A stretch of 53,874 nt of DNA. Source: Akkermansia sp. (GTDB lineage Bacteria; Verrucomicrobiota; Verrucomicrobiia; Verrucomicrobiales; Akkermansiaceae). Below the pieces are notes generated by a model. That model made no database searches. It was not told the DNA's origin and was given only the letters and a program-made list of their open reading frames with translations. The stretch is taken from contig JAUNER010000017.1 in the NCBI GenBank assembly GCA_030525455.1, forward strand, positions 1 to 53,874, written 5' to 3'. This document shows, one piece after another, positions 26,801 to 35,061 of the stretch (position 1 is its first letter; each line of letters opens with the position of its first letter). A program made the position numbers and the translations under genes.

Positions 26801-29800
26801 CTTAAATACCAAATTAGGCAAGGGGGTCTACTCCTTGTTTGCGTTCGATTCTATGATAGGAGAGTTGGATAATTTGGCTCTGCGGACTAATTATATGTAC
26901 GACAGTCGTTTTTATGTGGAAGATAACCAATTAATGTTTGAGGTTATTAACTGTGGTCAGAATTTGAGTTGGACCAAAAAAAATGCGGTTTGGCAAGAGG
27001 GGGTATTCGGTGTTTGGGAAGATGTAAATGGTCAAACAAGCAATGTAGCCTTTACAGCAGGGGATGTGGTTATTTTTGGTAATAACACAGGGACTGTTAC
27101 GTTAAAGGGTACTTTAGACCCCGGTGGCATAGAAGTTAATAGTGCAAAAACGATAACATTTAAGTCAGATAAAAAGACTGCCGGGCAATTATCCGGTTCC
27201 GGGGATTTATATAAATACGGTTCTGGTAAGCTATCCTTAAATAATGGTAATAGTGATTGGATGGGGGATATTTACCTTTACGGAGGCTCAATTGTAGCCG
27301 GTGGGAGTACTTCCTTTGGTTCCGGGGATATTGCTATTTATAATGGGACATTAGATTTAGCTAAAAAACAAATCTCAAACGATATTAGTATCGATGGTTA
27401 TGGCGTTATCAAAAACGGGAAATATTTTTCAGGAGACCTTGTACTGGTATCTGGTTCTTTAGGTAAAAATACTTCCCTAAATATTGGAGCTGAAAATCAA
27501 GCCATATTGAAACAAGGCGAATTAGTCAGTGCTTCTTTATATGGTGCCGGGATGGTTATTGTCGATGGCAATGTTTGTTTTAATTCAGGTACTTCTGTAA
27601 AGACCAATTCCCTTCTTGTTACCGATTCCGGTGTCTTAAATATAGACTCTAAGGGATTAACAATGGATAAAAAAGTCTCCGTTCTGGACATTCAGTCTGG
27701 GCAAGTATTGTCTGATGGCAATCTAAGCACTTACGCTGTAAGTTTAACAACCGGTGGGGAACTGACGACAAGAGGAACAAAGGCAAAATCGCTTACTACG
27801 ACATATTTAGACATTTTTGATGAGTCGACTGTTACTACGACAGGGAATGTATCCACTTCATACCTACAAATGAATAGTTCCGAATTATTTGTAACAGGTA
27901 TTACCGGTTCTCAAAAATTAAGTGTAAAATACGATGCCGGACTTAATGATTCTTTTGTTGATGTTAGCGGTAGTATGTCTGCTCGTAGTTTATGGCTTGA
28001 TAGTTCCACTATTTTACTGGCAGACCCCTATAAAAGTAAAGCAATGGGGTTATCTGTAAAAAATGGCTTAAGTTTGTCTGATGCTTCATTGTTAAATTGT
28101 AGTGGGAAGATTTCTGTCGGTGAGTTATATATGGATAAGGCAATGATTGAATTAGTTAATCCAAAAGCAACTCAAAGTTTAACTGTCAAGGGTGATGCGA
28201 ATTTGTATTCTTCCGATCTAATACTTAATGGGAGTGTGTCTACAAAGAATCTCTATATGGACTATACTTCCATTACTTTAGATGATATCAATCCGGAAAA
28301 GAAACAAAAAGCTCTTGGTCTAACTGCAAAAGGAAACCTCTCTTTGTTAAATTCATCCGTAATTGACATTACAGGTTCATTGAGTGCCTATAACTTATCC
28401 ATGACTGATTCAAGAATAGATATTCATGGAGAAACTTCGTCACAAAAACTTTCTACTAAGTACGATGCCTCATTGCAGAATTCATCAATCGACGTAAATG
28501 GTTCTATGTCGGTTGGTTGGAGGCTTTCTCTGGATAATTCTACGATTTCGCTCATAGACCCATATAAGAACAAAGCTATGGGCTTAAGTGTAAAAAAATC
28601 TCTTAGTCTGACAAATGGTAGCAGAATAAATTGCACCGGGAAGATTTCTGCCGGTGAACTTTATATGGACTCTACGATGATAGAATTGAGCAATTCCAAG
28701 TCAACTCAGAGTTTAACTGTTAAGGGAGCCTCGAATTTGTTTAATTCAAGCCTGATTCTTAATGGCAGTATGTCTACAAAGAGTCTCTATATGGATCATA
28801 CAACCATTACTCTTGATGATGTTAATCCGGAAAAGACTCAAAAAGCTCTTGGACTTACTGCAAAAGGAGATGTCTCTTTGTTTAATTTATCTACAATTGA
28901 CATCACAGGTTCATTGAGTGCCTATAATTTATCCATGACTGATTCAAGAATAGATATTCATGGAGAAACTTCATCGCAGAAACTTTCTACTAAGTATGAT
29001 GCCTCATTGAAAAATTCATCAATCGACGTAAATGGTTCTATGTCGGTTGGTCGGGGGCTTTCTCTGGATAATTCTACGATTTCGCTCACAGACCCATATA
29101 AAAACAAAGCTATGGGGCTAAGTGTGAAGAAGGACTTTTGTCTGGTAAATGGAGCTTCTATATGTAGCTCCGGAAAAATAAGTGCTTCTAATTTATCTCT
29201 TGATGGTTCATGGCTGGATATTTATGGTGCAAGCTCTGCACAAAGTCTATCTACAAAGTATGATATGAATTTTTATGGTTCATCCGTGCACGTTGCTGGG
29301 TCATTAAGTGCCCGAAATTTCTCGATGACCAACTCCATGCTTTCTCTGTCAGATCCGTTCAAAAATAAACCAATGAATGTTAGCCTAAAAGGCGATTTTA
29401 GCATGAGTTCGGGGTCTATTCTCGAATTAAGCGGGAAGTTAAGTGCCAAAAACATCATTTTTGATGGCGGTTCACTTAATCTTACATCAGACAAACTTCA
29501 AACTATCACAGCAAAGTCAAATCTTTGCTTCAACGATGCTATAGACTTAAATTGGAATTTTGATTTCCAACCGACGAAGAGTTATAAGATTTTCTCATTC
29601 AATACGTTTACTAGTTATACCGATGATTTATACAGTATGCTGGGATTAAGTAGTGATTGCTGTATACTAACTCTCAATGAGAAAAAGAAATACATCACCC
29701 TTGAAGTTACTGATTCTGATTTATGGGACACTTATATGACCACCACAACAACTTGGGGCGGGTTGCAAAGTTCCTTACCTCAGGAAAATGAAGAAGAAGA

Positions 29801-30812
29801 AGAGGAGGGGTTAGTGAAATCTTCTGAAGAAAAAGCTGTGCAATCATCTGAAGCGGGCAGTGACTCACTGATTTTCACAGTTGATGGTATTTTCAACACC
29901 CTCGCCATGCCGTTTGTCGGGGCAAGTCAATCTGATACTGTGTTTAAGAAACTTTCAGACACTTTGATTCAAACAACCTGGGGTACTGTTTCAGCTTCTC
30001 AAAGTTTCGCTTCGATGCTTGAAAATCGCGGACAATATGCAATGACATTGGCTAAAGGTAAAGGTTTCGCTTGGATAAATACTTATGGTAGCTCGACTCG
30101 CCTTTCTGCTGATGGAGATTTTGCCGGGTCTGATTCGTTCCTAGCAGGGGCGGCAGCTGGGGCAGAACTTAGTGTGTCGCAAAATTCCGGGGTAGGGGTA
30201 GCATTCGGGCATAGCCGTGGTAAAGTAAGTACATTCTCTGCTTATTCTATGGATGAGGATGCTACGCACTTTGCTGTTTATGGTCAGCATTTGTATAATA
30301 GGCACCAATTCTCTTGGTCTGCAATTTACGGCACAGTCGGGTTTGATGGCTCCTTGGCTGGTGTGGATTGCGATTGGACTCAAGATGTCATCCAGTTAGA
30401 CCTTCGATGGGATGTAAAAATGCAAATTAACCGCGAAAGTTATAGTTATCTGTTCGCCGGCTTACAATACTTGGCCACAAATTCGGGAGATATAACTCCT
30501 GATATTGATAGTGGTTCTGTCCAATATCTTCGTTCTAAATTAGGGGCTGGTTATATGCACAGTATCAATGCAGATACGCACCTATTTGGGGAGCTTTCGT
30601 TTGTTTCCGATTTAGCTCGGAATAATCCTACCGCTACCATCAATCTATGGAGAAGTCATGGCTCAAATCCAGGTAGATTAGGAGGAAATCTTAATGTTGG
30701 AATCCGGCATCAGTTGAATAAAGATTGGAGCTTAAATGCTTCTTATCAGCTTAATTTTATGAAGAATTTAAGTTCTCATAATGCTTCAATTGGTGCAACT
30801 TGCGAATTTTAA
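23865..30812 (+). CDS. Giant autotransporter with N-terminal IdeS-like cysteine protease domain
   Basis: ATG 23865 gives 2315 residues with a signal peptide (LLQSLLASLIMSPMLSLGS); the frame opens 57 nt earlier but adds a polar leader. Residues ~45-320 resemble the IdeS/Mac (peptidase C66) fold: Cys109 in GDGNTCWAQTCMNM, His258 in GGHAITCYGV, then, 22-24 residues later, Asn280 and Asp282 in LYVTNSDD, the spacing of the IdeS His-Asp-Asp set. From ~600 come PATR-type beta-strand repeats (for example SNSFTGGTLIEDGVVKITN), then at ~1352-1800 long near-identical repeats, an acidic linker (~1970), and a C-terminal autotransporter barrel (~2050-2315) ending in Phe. The passenger should be displayed on the surface. 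Immunoglobulin cleavage is not established; the target is unknown. The ankyrin gene follows after 15 bp. Confidence 0.85.
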   Translation: MKPHLPTKLLQSLLASLIMSPMLSLGSENIIAEGVNANDVSTSERFYDTGKGYYFNFMGPGYRYLWEDLMDTFDYHKNWNFLGELSQRIPSATGTAEDFKNLIGDGNTCWAQTCMNMVEYWNSYYGVFNTDSRGLVFGRSYSANYLEQTGGTLSLKQNLLFLDTFPDIGGNIQMYMSWYFEGYDNNSLEKGQGGYWKDYFKTLYSSYQYELIYTKEKLTKNILPMLGYTKTTNGSYELSTKGQIVYLGLDATDGNGGHAITCYGVQLNDAGQIKSLYVTNSDDMLYDIFTVYVDDDLVLYEDANHTKLWDYAETSWYIDSIGAIQTPTALKNKLTQYEDVNNPLVWNGEADKWDLEQKPNYSELPSSETGWNVLVDQKNYPIYYNENRAVVFDDSAKNGSVTVDGKGWANSIELKNKTLDYVFTGTTTSTSLSTNSFNASNGSAQFNKIKLYSTQATLNDYSLTIGNGSVWSGESGCFNYSTVNLNGGKVDFDQLSFSVGSLLEISAPSSMSADTLNISDNVSFVFNSASSKSSSLNLSGDIVLSGDSIDIVLNAEIFSDYGKYALISFSDGLSDWQSYFSTLQGNLSYSNNTLYITYDPTPSQEWTPGDGIWSAEMFGGVEDGSNGSKVFFGGDKDYTVSIDGAVAPTEISVNSSSDIVLTGNNAANITGDGNLIKTNSGTLTIETSNSFTGGTLIEDGVVKITNQDALGSGEIALAGGKLSVDLSDISSDAELDNNISGDGTIDLSVSSTLKITGSNTFEGVVNLINGGTIEVGSATSLGSASIYLNSGTLDMNGKAMENEIHVNGTVSIDSGRNFLGKLVLENGTINGSTRLKIQEHAELHNGSINVDLSGNGSLYVRGNVSLSGDNSVANTIIESGRLTANTIKGNIVLNGGTLAMDNGLNLNSGKSLSFNGGVLETDLTLETGRTLNINTSSVINGDLELNGGIIKFNDACLSSSDELLNINGCLNLSALSYLNLNTKLGKGVYSLFAFDSMIGELDNLALRTNYMYDSRFYVEDNQLMFEVINCGQNLSWTKKNAVWQEGVFGVWEDVNGQTSNVAFTAGDVVIFGNNTGTVTLKGTLDPGGIEVNSAKTITFKSDKKTAGQLSGSGDLYKYGSGKLSLNNGNSDWMGDIYLYGGSIVAGGSTSFGSGDIAIYNGTLDLAKKQISNDISIDGYGVIKNGKYFSGDLVLVSGSLGKNTSLNIGAENQAILKQGELVSASLYGAGMVIVDGNVCFNSGTSVKTNSLLVTDSGVLNIDSKGLTMDKKVSVLDIQSGQVLSDGNLSTYAVSLTTGGELTTRGTKAKSLTTTYLDIFDESTVTTTGNVSTSYLQMNSSELFVTGITGSQKLSVKYDAGLNDSFVDVSGSMSARSLWLDSSTILLADPYKSKAMGLSVKNGLSLSDASLLNCSGKISVGELYMDKAMIELVNPKATQSLTVKGDANLYSSDLILNGSVSTKNLYMDYTSITLDDINPEKKQKALGLTAKGNLSLLNSSVIDITGSLSAYNLSMTDSRIDIHGETSSQKLSTKYDASLQNSSIDVNGSMSVGWRLSLDNSTISLIDPYKNKAMGLSVKKSLSLTNGSRINCTGKISAGELYMDSTMIELSNSKSTQSLTVKGASNLFNSSLILNGSMSTKSLYMDHTTITLDDVNPEKTQKALGLTAKGDVSLFNLSTIDITGSLSAYNLSMTDSRIDIHGETSSQKLSTKYDASLKNSSIDVNGSMSVGRGLSLDNSTISLTDPYKNKAMGLSVKKDFCLVNGASICSSGKISASNLSLDGSWLDIYGASSAQSLSTKYDMNFYGSSVHVAGSLSARNFSMTNSMLSLSDPFKNKPMNVSLKGDFSMSSGSILELSGKLSAKNIIFDGGSLNLTSDKLQTITAKSNLCFNDAIDLNWNFDFQPTKSYKIFSFNTFTSYTDDLYSMLGLSSDCCILTLNEKKKYITLEVTDSDLWDTYMTTTTTWGGLQSSLPQENEEEEEEGLVKSSEEKAVQSSEAGSDSLIFTVDGIFNTLAMPFVGASQSDTVFKKLSDTLIQTTWGTVSASQSFASMLENRGQYAMTLAKGKGFAWINTYGSSTRLSADGDFAGSDSFLAGAAAGAELSVSQNSGVGVAFGHSRGKVSTFSAYSMDEDATHFAVYGQHLYNRHQFSWSAIYGTVGFDGSLAGVDCDWTQDVIQLDLRWDVKMQINRESYSYLFAGLQYLATNSGDITPDIDSGSVQYLRSKLGAGYMHSINADTHLFGELSFVSDLARNNPTATINLWRSHGSNPGRLGGNLNVGIRHQLNKDWSLNASYQLNFMKNLSSHNASIGATCEF
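27918..29250 (+). repeat. Tandem ~534-bp repeats inside the autotransporter passenger
   Basis: The frame holds a unit of 177-178 codons beginning at 27918, 28449 and 28983; the third copy is partial and gives way to diverged repeats after ~29130. Units 2 and 3 share long stretches of nearly identical DNA (for example the segments starting at 28380 and 28913). Each unit is built of about four ~44-residue sub-repeats with the pattern G-S/K-x-S-x-x-x-L-x-M-D-x-S. This points to recent duplication and would allow length variation by recombination. Confidence 0.85.
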
Positions 30813-30827
30813 TTTGACTGTTTATAT

Positions 30828-31793
30828 ATGATGTTTTCAGAATTTATGAAGCTTCCATTTCTTTTTATTCCTGTTTTTTCATTTGGCTTAATGTTTGAAC
30901 ATGAGTTAAATGAGAACATGGCCGCTCCAATGTTCTCATGTGTTGCAGCTACACCGACTCAAAACAAAGCTTTATTATCTGCTATTCAATCAGGTAAGGA
31001 AGCAGAGGTGAAAAAGCTTATTTCCGAAGGTGCCAATGTCAATTCTATAGATGAAGTTGGCTGGCCTTTATTATATGCAGCTATTCCATGCAAGACAGAG
31101 ATTCTTGAGCTGTTAATTAAGGCAGGTGCTAAGGTGAATAGCTCATCTACGTGTGGTGATACGGTGCTGAGTCGTGCTTGTTGGCAATTAAATGACCCTA
31201 AGGCTATTGAATTGTTGCTTAAATCCGGGGCTGATGTAAAGGCTAATGATAATTCGGCTTTGTTTTCAGCTGTTGAAGCCGGTAAATTGGATTTCGTAAA
31301 GCTTCTTATTAAAGCCGGAGCTGATGTAAATGCAAAGAATAAAAAGGGGAAAGGTGTTCTTCAGTTTTGTTCAAATTCGCAACTACGTGATTTTTTAATT
31401 AAATCTGCGATAAAAGTTTCAGCTGCTGATTTGCAAGCAACTGCATTTTCCGGTGGCGTAAATGGTGTAAGAGCTCTTATCGCTACAGGGGCTGATGTGA
31501 ATCAAAAAGATGATAATGGTTGTACTGCTTTGATTCTTTTGGTTAAAAATGGTTGGAACAGTAATGCCACGGCCAAAGGTATTGACGGATTAATTCAGGC
31601 AGGGGCTGATATTAACATAAAGGATAATTCCGGAAAATCTGCTTTGGAATATGCTGTTGATAAGGCTCAAGATAAGAAAATCAAGGCTTTATGTAAAACT
31701 CAAGCTTTGATCTCTCAGGCTCTGGACTACGCTGTGGCTAAGGGTAATAAAAAGGCTGAATCTATTATCCGTTCGATTCCTGTACATAATTAA
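30828..31793 (+). CDS. Secreted ankyrin-repeat protein
   Basis: A 321-residue protein with a hydrophobic N-terminus (MKLPFLFIPVFSFGLMF from the internal ATG at 30846) acting as signal peptide or anchor, then ankyrin repeats from ~45 to ~290. Recognisable units include ALLSAIQSGKEAEVKKLISE, ILELLIKAGAKVNSSSTCGD, AIELLLKSGADVKANDNSA and FVKLLIKAGADVNAKNKKGK. Ankyrin repeats bind proteins; the partner cannot be predicted. It starts 15 bp after the autotransporter stop and ends at a terminator, so both are very likely one transcript; a periplasmic helper for the autotransporter is a reasonable inference. Start 30828 or 30846. Confidence 0.82.
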   Translation: MMFSEFMKLPFLFIPVFSFGLMFEHELNENMAAPMFSCVAATPTQNKALLSAIQSGKEAEVKKLISEGANVNSIDEVGWPLLYAAIPCKTEILELLIKAGAKVNSSSTCGDTVLSRACWQLNDPKAIELLLKSGADVKANDNSALFSAVEAGKLDFVKLLIKAGADVNAKNKKGKGVLQFCSNSQLRDFLIKSAIKVSAADLQATAFSGGVNGVRALIATGADVNQKDDNGCTALILLVKNGWNSNATAKGIDGLIQAGADINIKDNSGKSALEYAVDKAQDKKIKALCKTQALISQALDYAVAKGNKKAESIIRSIPVHN

Positions 31794-31818
31794 TACCGAC
31801 AGCGTGTTTTATTTCTTT

Positions 31819-31855
31819 AAGCACGAGTTCTGCTCTTTGCAAGCTCGTGCTTTTT
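31819..31855 (+). terminator. Rho-independent terminator after the ankyrin gene
   Basis: AAGCACGAG (31819-31827) pairs with CTCGTGCTT (31844-31852), a perfect 9-bp stem, followed by T residues. It closes the autotransporter-ankyrin unit. Confidence 0.8.
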
Positions 31856-32222
31856 CCTATAATATAATGAAGAGTTTTTCTTTTTGTTGTAAATAATTCC
31901 CATTTAATCGCTGTAATTTATGTTATTGGTGATTGATGGGGTAAATTGTCTGAGTACATCTAGCGAGGGTAGAAAATAGAAATATCATACTTCGCATAAT
32001 ATATGTAATGCAAAATCGAGAACTAGTATATTTATTTGATTTTTAATTGACTAAGCAAAATCACTGGGCGGTCCCATTATGCTGGATAATTTAATAGCTC
32101 AAAAGAAATATTGTACAATTACACGGTTAGTTTAATCACCTGAGAATTGAATACAGAAAAATAAACTGAAGGAATATGCGTCAAATTAAAATCTCATGCG
32201 GTATTCAATGAAATCCCGGAAA
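31856..32222. other. AT-rich intergenic region with dif-like site and inverted repeat
   Basis: This 367-bp stretch contains no supportable gene. It holds the dif-like site (31989-32016) and a widely spaced perfect inverted repeat: ATTGAATAC (32146-32154) and GTATTCAAT (32201-32209), 46 nt apart, close to the 3' end of the recombinase gene. The rest shows no structure I can support. Confidence 0.6.
31989..32016 (+). other. dif-like Xer recombination site
   Basis: The 28-bp sequence consists of a left arm ACTTCGCATAA (31989-31999), a 6-bp centre TATATG and a right arm TAATGCAAAAT (32006-32016). The 11-6-11 layout is that of chromosomal dif sites. Against dif sequences recalled from memory (Bacillus, Escherichia, Haemophilus) about 20-22 of 28 positions agree; the left, XerC-type arm is the better match. 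A XerD-like gene ends 206 bp away. It could be the chromosomal dif, or an attachment site used by a Xer-dependent mobile element. Confidence 0.6.
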
Positions 32223-33110
32223 TTATCCACGAGGATGAAATTTGTGATGAATGGCATTCAAACGTTGTTGTTCCAGATGCGTGTAAATCTGAGTGGTGGA
32301 AATATCAGCGTGTCCGAGCATTTCCTGGATGATGCGTAAATCAGCCCCATTCTCAAGCAAATGCGTAGCGAATGAATGCCTGAGGATATGCGGAAAAACA
32401 TTTTCATCAATTCCGGCCTCGATGGCACGTTGTTTAATAATTTGACGCACGCGTTCTCTAGTCAAAGCCGTACCACGTACACTAAGGAAAATAAAACTCT
32501 TAGATTTCTTTGACGCTAATTGTGGTCGAGTTAGTTTGAGATAATTACACAAAGACATTAAAGCATTGCGACCAATAGGAACTAAGCGAACCTTATTACC
32601 CTTACCTGTAATTCGAATAAAGGCATCATCTATATCTAAATTCTCTAATTTACAATTAATTAGCTCACTAACTCTCAAACCGCAAGCATAAATCAACTCT
32701 AAAATAGCCCTATCTCTGCAACCGAAAGGGATATCATTACTGTCTACAGATTCAATGAGTTTGGCACAAAGTTCTTGGCTCAGTACATGGGGTAAAATAA
32801 AATCTTTTTTAGGCAAATCCATCAAAGCAGTTGGGTCTGAATTAAGAACACCTGATTGATACAACCACCTAAAAAAGATACGCAAATGAACCAACTCTAC
32901 CCGAATGGAACTTCTGGCCAACCCCTTTGATTGCACGGTCTGCAAAAACATGCTAACCAAAGCAGAATCAACATCACACAAGGAATTCCCCTGCTCTCTA
33001 AGAAAGTCAGAAAAAGCATCTAAACTCTGGCGTACAGATAATTGATAGGCAATACTTAGCCCCTTTTCCGTGGCTATATAGCGAATGAACCTATCAATAT
33101 AAGCAATCAT
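32223..33110 (-). CDS. xerD: Tyrosine recombinase, XerC/XerD family
   Basis: A 295-residue integrase of the length and layout of XerD: an N-terminal SAM-like core-binding domain (~1-85) and a C-terminal catalytic domain. The catalytic set is visible: Arg in CGLRVSELINC, Lys in ITGKGNKVRLVPIG, HILRHSFATHLLENGADLR (HxxRH), the second His in MLGHADISTTQIY, and the nucleophile Tyr in QIYTHLEQQRL. Xer recombinases resolve chromosome dimers at dif. The gene points toward a dif-like site 206 bp past its stop. Whether it is one of a XerC/XerD pair or a single-recombinase system (as XerH, XerS) cannot be seen here. Confidence 0.88.
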   Translation of the reverse strand: MIAYIDRFIRYIATEKGLSIAYQLSVRQSLDAFSDFLREQGNSLCDVDSALVSMFLQTVQSKGLARSSIRVELVHLRIFFRWLYQSGVLNSDPTALMDLPKKDFILPHVLSQELCAKLIESVDSNDIPFGCRDRAILELIYACGLRVSELINCKLENLDIDDAFIRITGKGNKVRLVPIGRNALMSLCNYLKLTRPQLASKKSKSFIFLSVRGTALTRERVRQIIKQRAIEAGIDENVFPHILRHSFATHLLENGADLRIIQEMLGHADISTTQIYTHLEQQRLNAIHHKFHPRG

Positions 33111-33141
33111 GAACGGAAGTTAAGAAGCACTACAAGCGTTA

Positions 33142-33450
33142 TTAATTTTTAGCACCTGCGTTTTTAAGCATTTGAATAATGGCAGGACTTTTCTTAACAA
33201 CCGACATTTTTGCATGAAGCAAAGGTGTTCCGAAATCATCCTCTACGTTAACATTAGCACCGGCTTTAATAAGGGCTTCAAAAAAGGCTTTTTGTTTTTC
33301 AGGGTCAATGCTTTTTTCTTTTGCCGTATTATCTGATATTGGCTGTTCAAATAAAGCAGAAAAATCGTTTGCAATTAAAGTTGATGAGAGCCCCGTAAAA
33401 CTCCCGAAAACAGCAAAATAAACAAAAAAAGACCGTATTTGCATACTCAT
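33142..33450 (-). CDS. Short secreted protein with one ankyrin-like repeat
   Basis: The frame is open from 33579, but ATG 33450 gives a signal peptide (IRSFFVYFAVFGSFTGLSS) and 102 residues, whereas the upstream part is another hydrophobic leader. The C-terminal half contains an ankyrin-type unit (FFEALIKAGANVNVEDDFGT, then PLLHAKMS) and a final partial helix (IIQMLKNAGAKN). It resembles units of the larger ankyrin protein at 30828-31793 and may be a degraded or minimal relative on the other side of the recombinase gene. Role unknown. Confidence 0.6.
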   Translation of the reverse strand: MSMQIRSFFVYFAVFGSFTGLSSTLIANDFSALFEQPISDNTAKEKSIDPEKQKAFFEALIKAGANVNVEDDFGTPLLHAKMSVVKKSPAIIQMLKNAGAKN

Positions 33451-33652
33451 AATATTGTTTACTTTAAGAAAATCTACATGACCTAAAAGCGGTAAGTAAG
33501 CTCTAAATCTAGGATATGGATTATATACTAAGTAAGCAAGGAAAAAGAAACCTAGAGTCAATACAAATGACAATTTCATTTGCTTAAACTGTAAAATTCG
33601 TGCTTTTCATCTCAAAAGTCATCATGTATAAGATAAAAAAATCATTATATTC

Positions 33653-34381
33653 ATGAAGATTTCACACCTGCTACTGCTTATCATCACCACTTTACTAACA
33701 ACGACTGTGGGGCATAGTGTGCCCGCAGATTATTTTCATGAAGCTACAGTGTCTATTTCTAAAGCTAATCGTCTAGAAAAAGCTGGTAAAATAGCTGAAG
33801 CCCAACAGGCGTTACAAGAAGCGAAATCTGCATTAAAAAAATTAAAAGAAGAAGACTCTCATTGGTTCCCGGATTGGGTAAGCACCAAGGAATCAGACAT
33901 AAATACTATAGCTGATAGATTAAAATCAGCCCCTTCTCTCGCTCCTGTAAAAGAAGTCAATTATTCTCTAAAACCCGGAGAATGGCGAGATGTCACCATT
34001 GAGCGTGCCTATAAAGCCCATGCCGAAGGGCGAGTAGAAATTCCTCCTCATGCTCGTGGCCAAATGTCCCCCACTCCACATCGAATTGTAACATCGCCAC
34101 AAAATACAGAAGTACGTACCCCTGATAATAAGCCCAAAAAACTTACAAACCAAACAAGCTCTAAGCAAAAAAAATCACCTACTACACAGCCGCCTCAATT
34201 AGAAGAAGTCAAACCAGTCCCCCAAGCTCGGAAAGTCGTTGTCCAACCTGTTATTTCTAAAAAAGAGCAAACTGTACAGGTAATAAAACCCATCCCGATG
34301 GTTCCAAAAGTAGAAAATCCTAAACCATTTCAAAAACCGAAACAAAAACGACGCACTCATCGTTTTCGCATTGGTGATTAA
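33653..34381 (+). CDS. Secreted basic Pro/Lys-rich protein, hypothetical
   Basis: A 242-residue protein: signal peptide (HLLLLIITTLLTTTVGHSVP), a helical N-terminal domain rich in Ala/Lys (residues ~25-85, possibly TPR-like or coiled: GKIAEAQQALQEAKSALKKL), a middle segment GEWRDVTIERAYKAHAEGRV, and a long low-complexity tail dominated by Lys, Pro, Gln and Val that ends RRTHRFRIGD. The tail is probably disordered and may contact peptidoglycan or the outer surface. No family recognised. The 3' end faces the thioredoxin-like gene with a 6-bp gap. Confidence 0.65.
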   Translation: MKISHLLLLIITTLLTTTVGHSVPADYFHEATVSISKANRLEKAGKIAEAQQALQEAKSALKKLKEEDSHWFPDWVSTKESDINTIADRLKSAPSLAPVKEVNYSLKPGEWRDVTIERAYKAHAEGRVEIPPHARGQMSPTPHRIVTSPQNTEVRTPDNKPKKLTNQTSSKQKKSPTTQPPQLEEVKPVPQARKVVVQPVISKKEQTVQVIKPIPMVPKVENPKPFQKPKQKRRTHRFRIGD

Positions 34382-34387
34382 AAAGAT

Positions 34388-34921
34388 TTATTCTACCACT
34401 TCTGCAAATGGTACATCATCTTTTGGGTGTACCGTTTCTTCTATAATTTGTTCTAAACGAGAAGCAGATACAGCCCCGGTCATTTCTCGTAGTTTCATGC
34501 CTTCCAGATACAGCACAGTCGTCGGCACTGCCTCAAGTTTGTATTTATTAGCCAGTTCCGGGTAAGCATCTGCATTGATAAATACAGCATAGGCTTTTTC
34601 ATTTTGTGATTCTGTATAAGCCTTGACAGCAGATATAAATTCGGTTGATGGTTTACTCCAAGGGGCATAAAAAACAATAAGCACCTTACGACCTGCCAAT
34701 TCTGTTAATTGACGCATATCTTCGCCCTTATAATCGAGCCAAACCGGTTCTTTTTTCTTTGGCGGTGGTGGAAGCTCTTGTTTTGGTGGGGCAAAAGTGA
34801 TTTCCTTCGGGCGAGGTGCTGGTTTGGGAGCAGCATAACGAGCTCGGCGCTCAGCCGCATCCTCACAGCCAAATAAAGTTGATGCTAATAAAAATACAGC
34901 AGTATACCTCCCGAAATTCAT
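34388..34921 (-). CDS. Thioredoxin-fold lipoprotein lacking active-site cysteines
   Basis: ATG 34921 gives 177 residues with a lipoprotein signal (MNFGRYTAVFLLASTLFGC, lipobox LFGC); the frame opens 15 codons earlier without a signal. After a Pro/Lys-rich tether (PPKQELPPPPKKKEP) comes a thioredoxin fold: VLIVFYAPWSKPSTEFISAV, AVFINADAYPELANKYKLEA, the cis-Pro VPTTVLY and GMKLREMTGAVSASRLEQII. The usual WCGPC is WSKPS, so both redox cysteines are gone and only the lipid-bearing Cys remains. It therefore cannot do thiol exchange and is more likely a binding or structural protein in the envelope. Confidence 0.8.
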   Translation of the reverse strand: MNFGRYTAVFLLASTLFGCEDAAERRARYAAPKPAPRPKEITFAPPKQELPPPPKKKEPVWLDYKGEDMRQLTELAGRKVLIVFYAPWSKPSTEFISAVKAYTESQNEKAYAVFINADAYPELANKYKLEAVPTTVLYLEGMKLREMTGAVSASRLEQIIEETVHPKDDVPFAEVVE

Positions 34922-35061
34922 AGAGCCAGCATACAGACTCTCGGGTGCATAGCAAGACTGAATCAAGACACTTTAAAATATGTAGAAATAATCATAAAAA
35001 TCCTTGATGAATTAGAGGGTTTTAGTAGAATAACGATAATCAAATTACTTATTGAAAAGTC

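Noticed and set aside
27918..29250. CRISPR array
   Set aside because: The repeats are long, in-frame coding units of an autotransporter, not short repeats with unique spacers; no cas genes are present.
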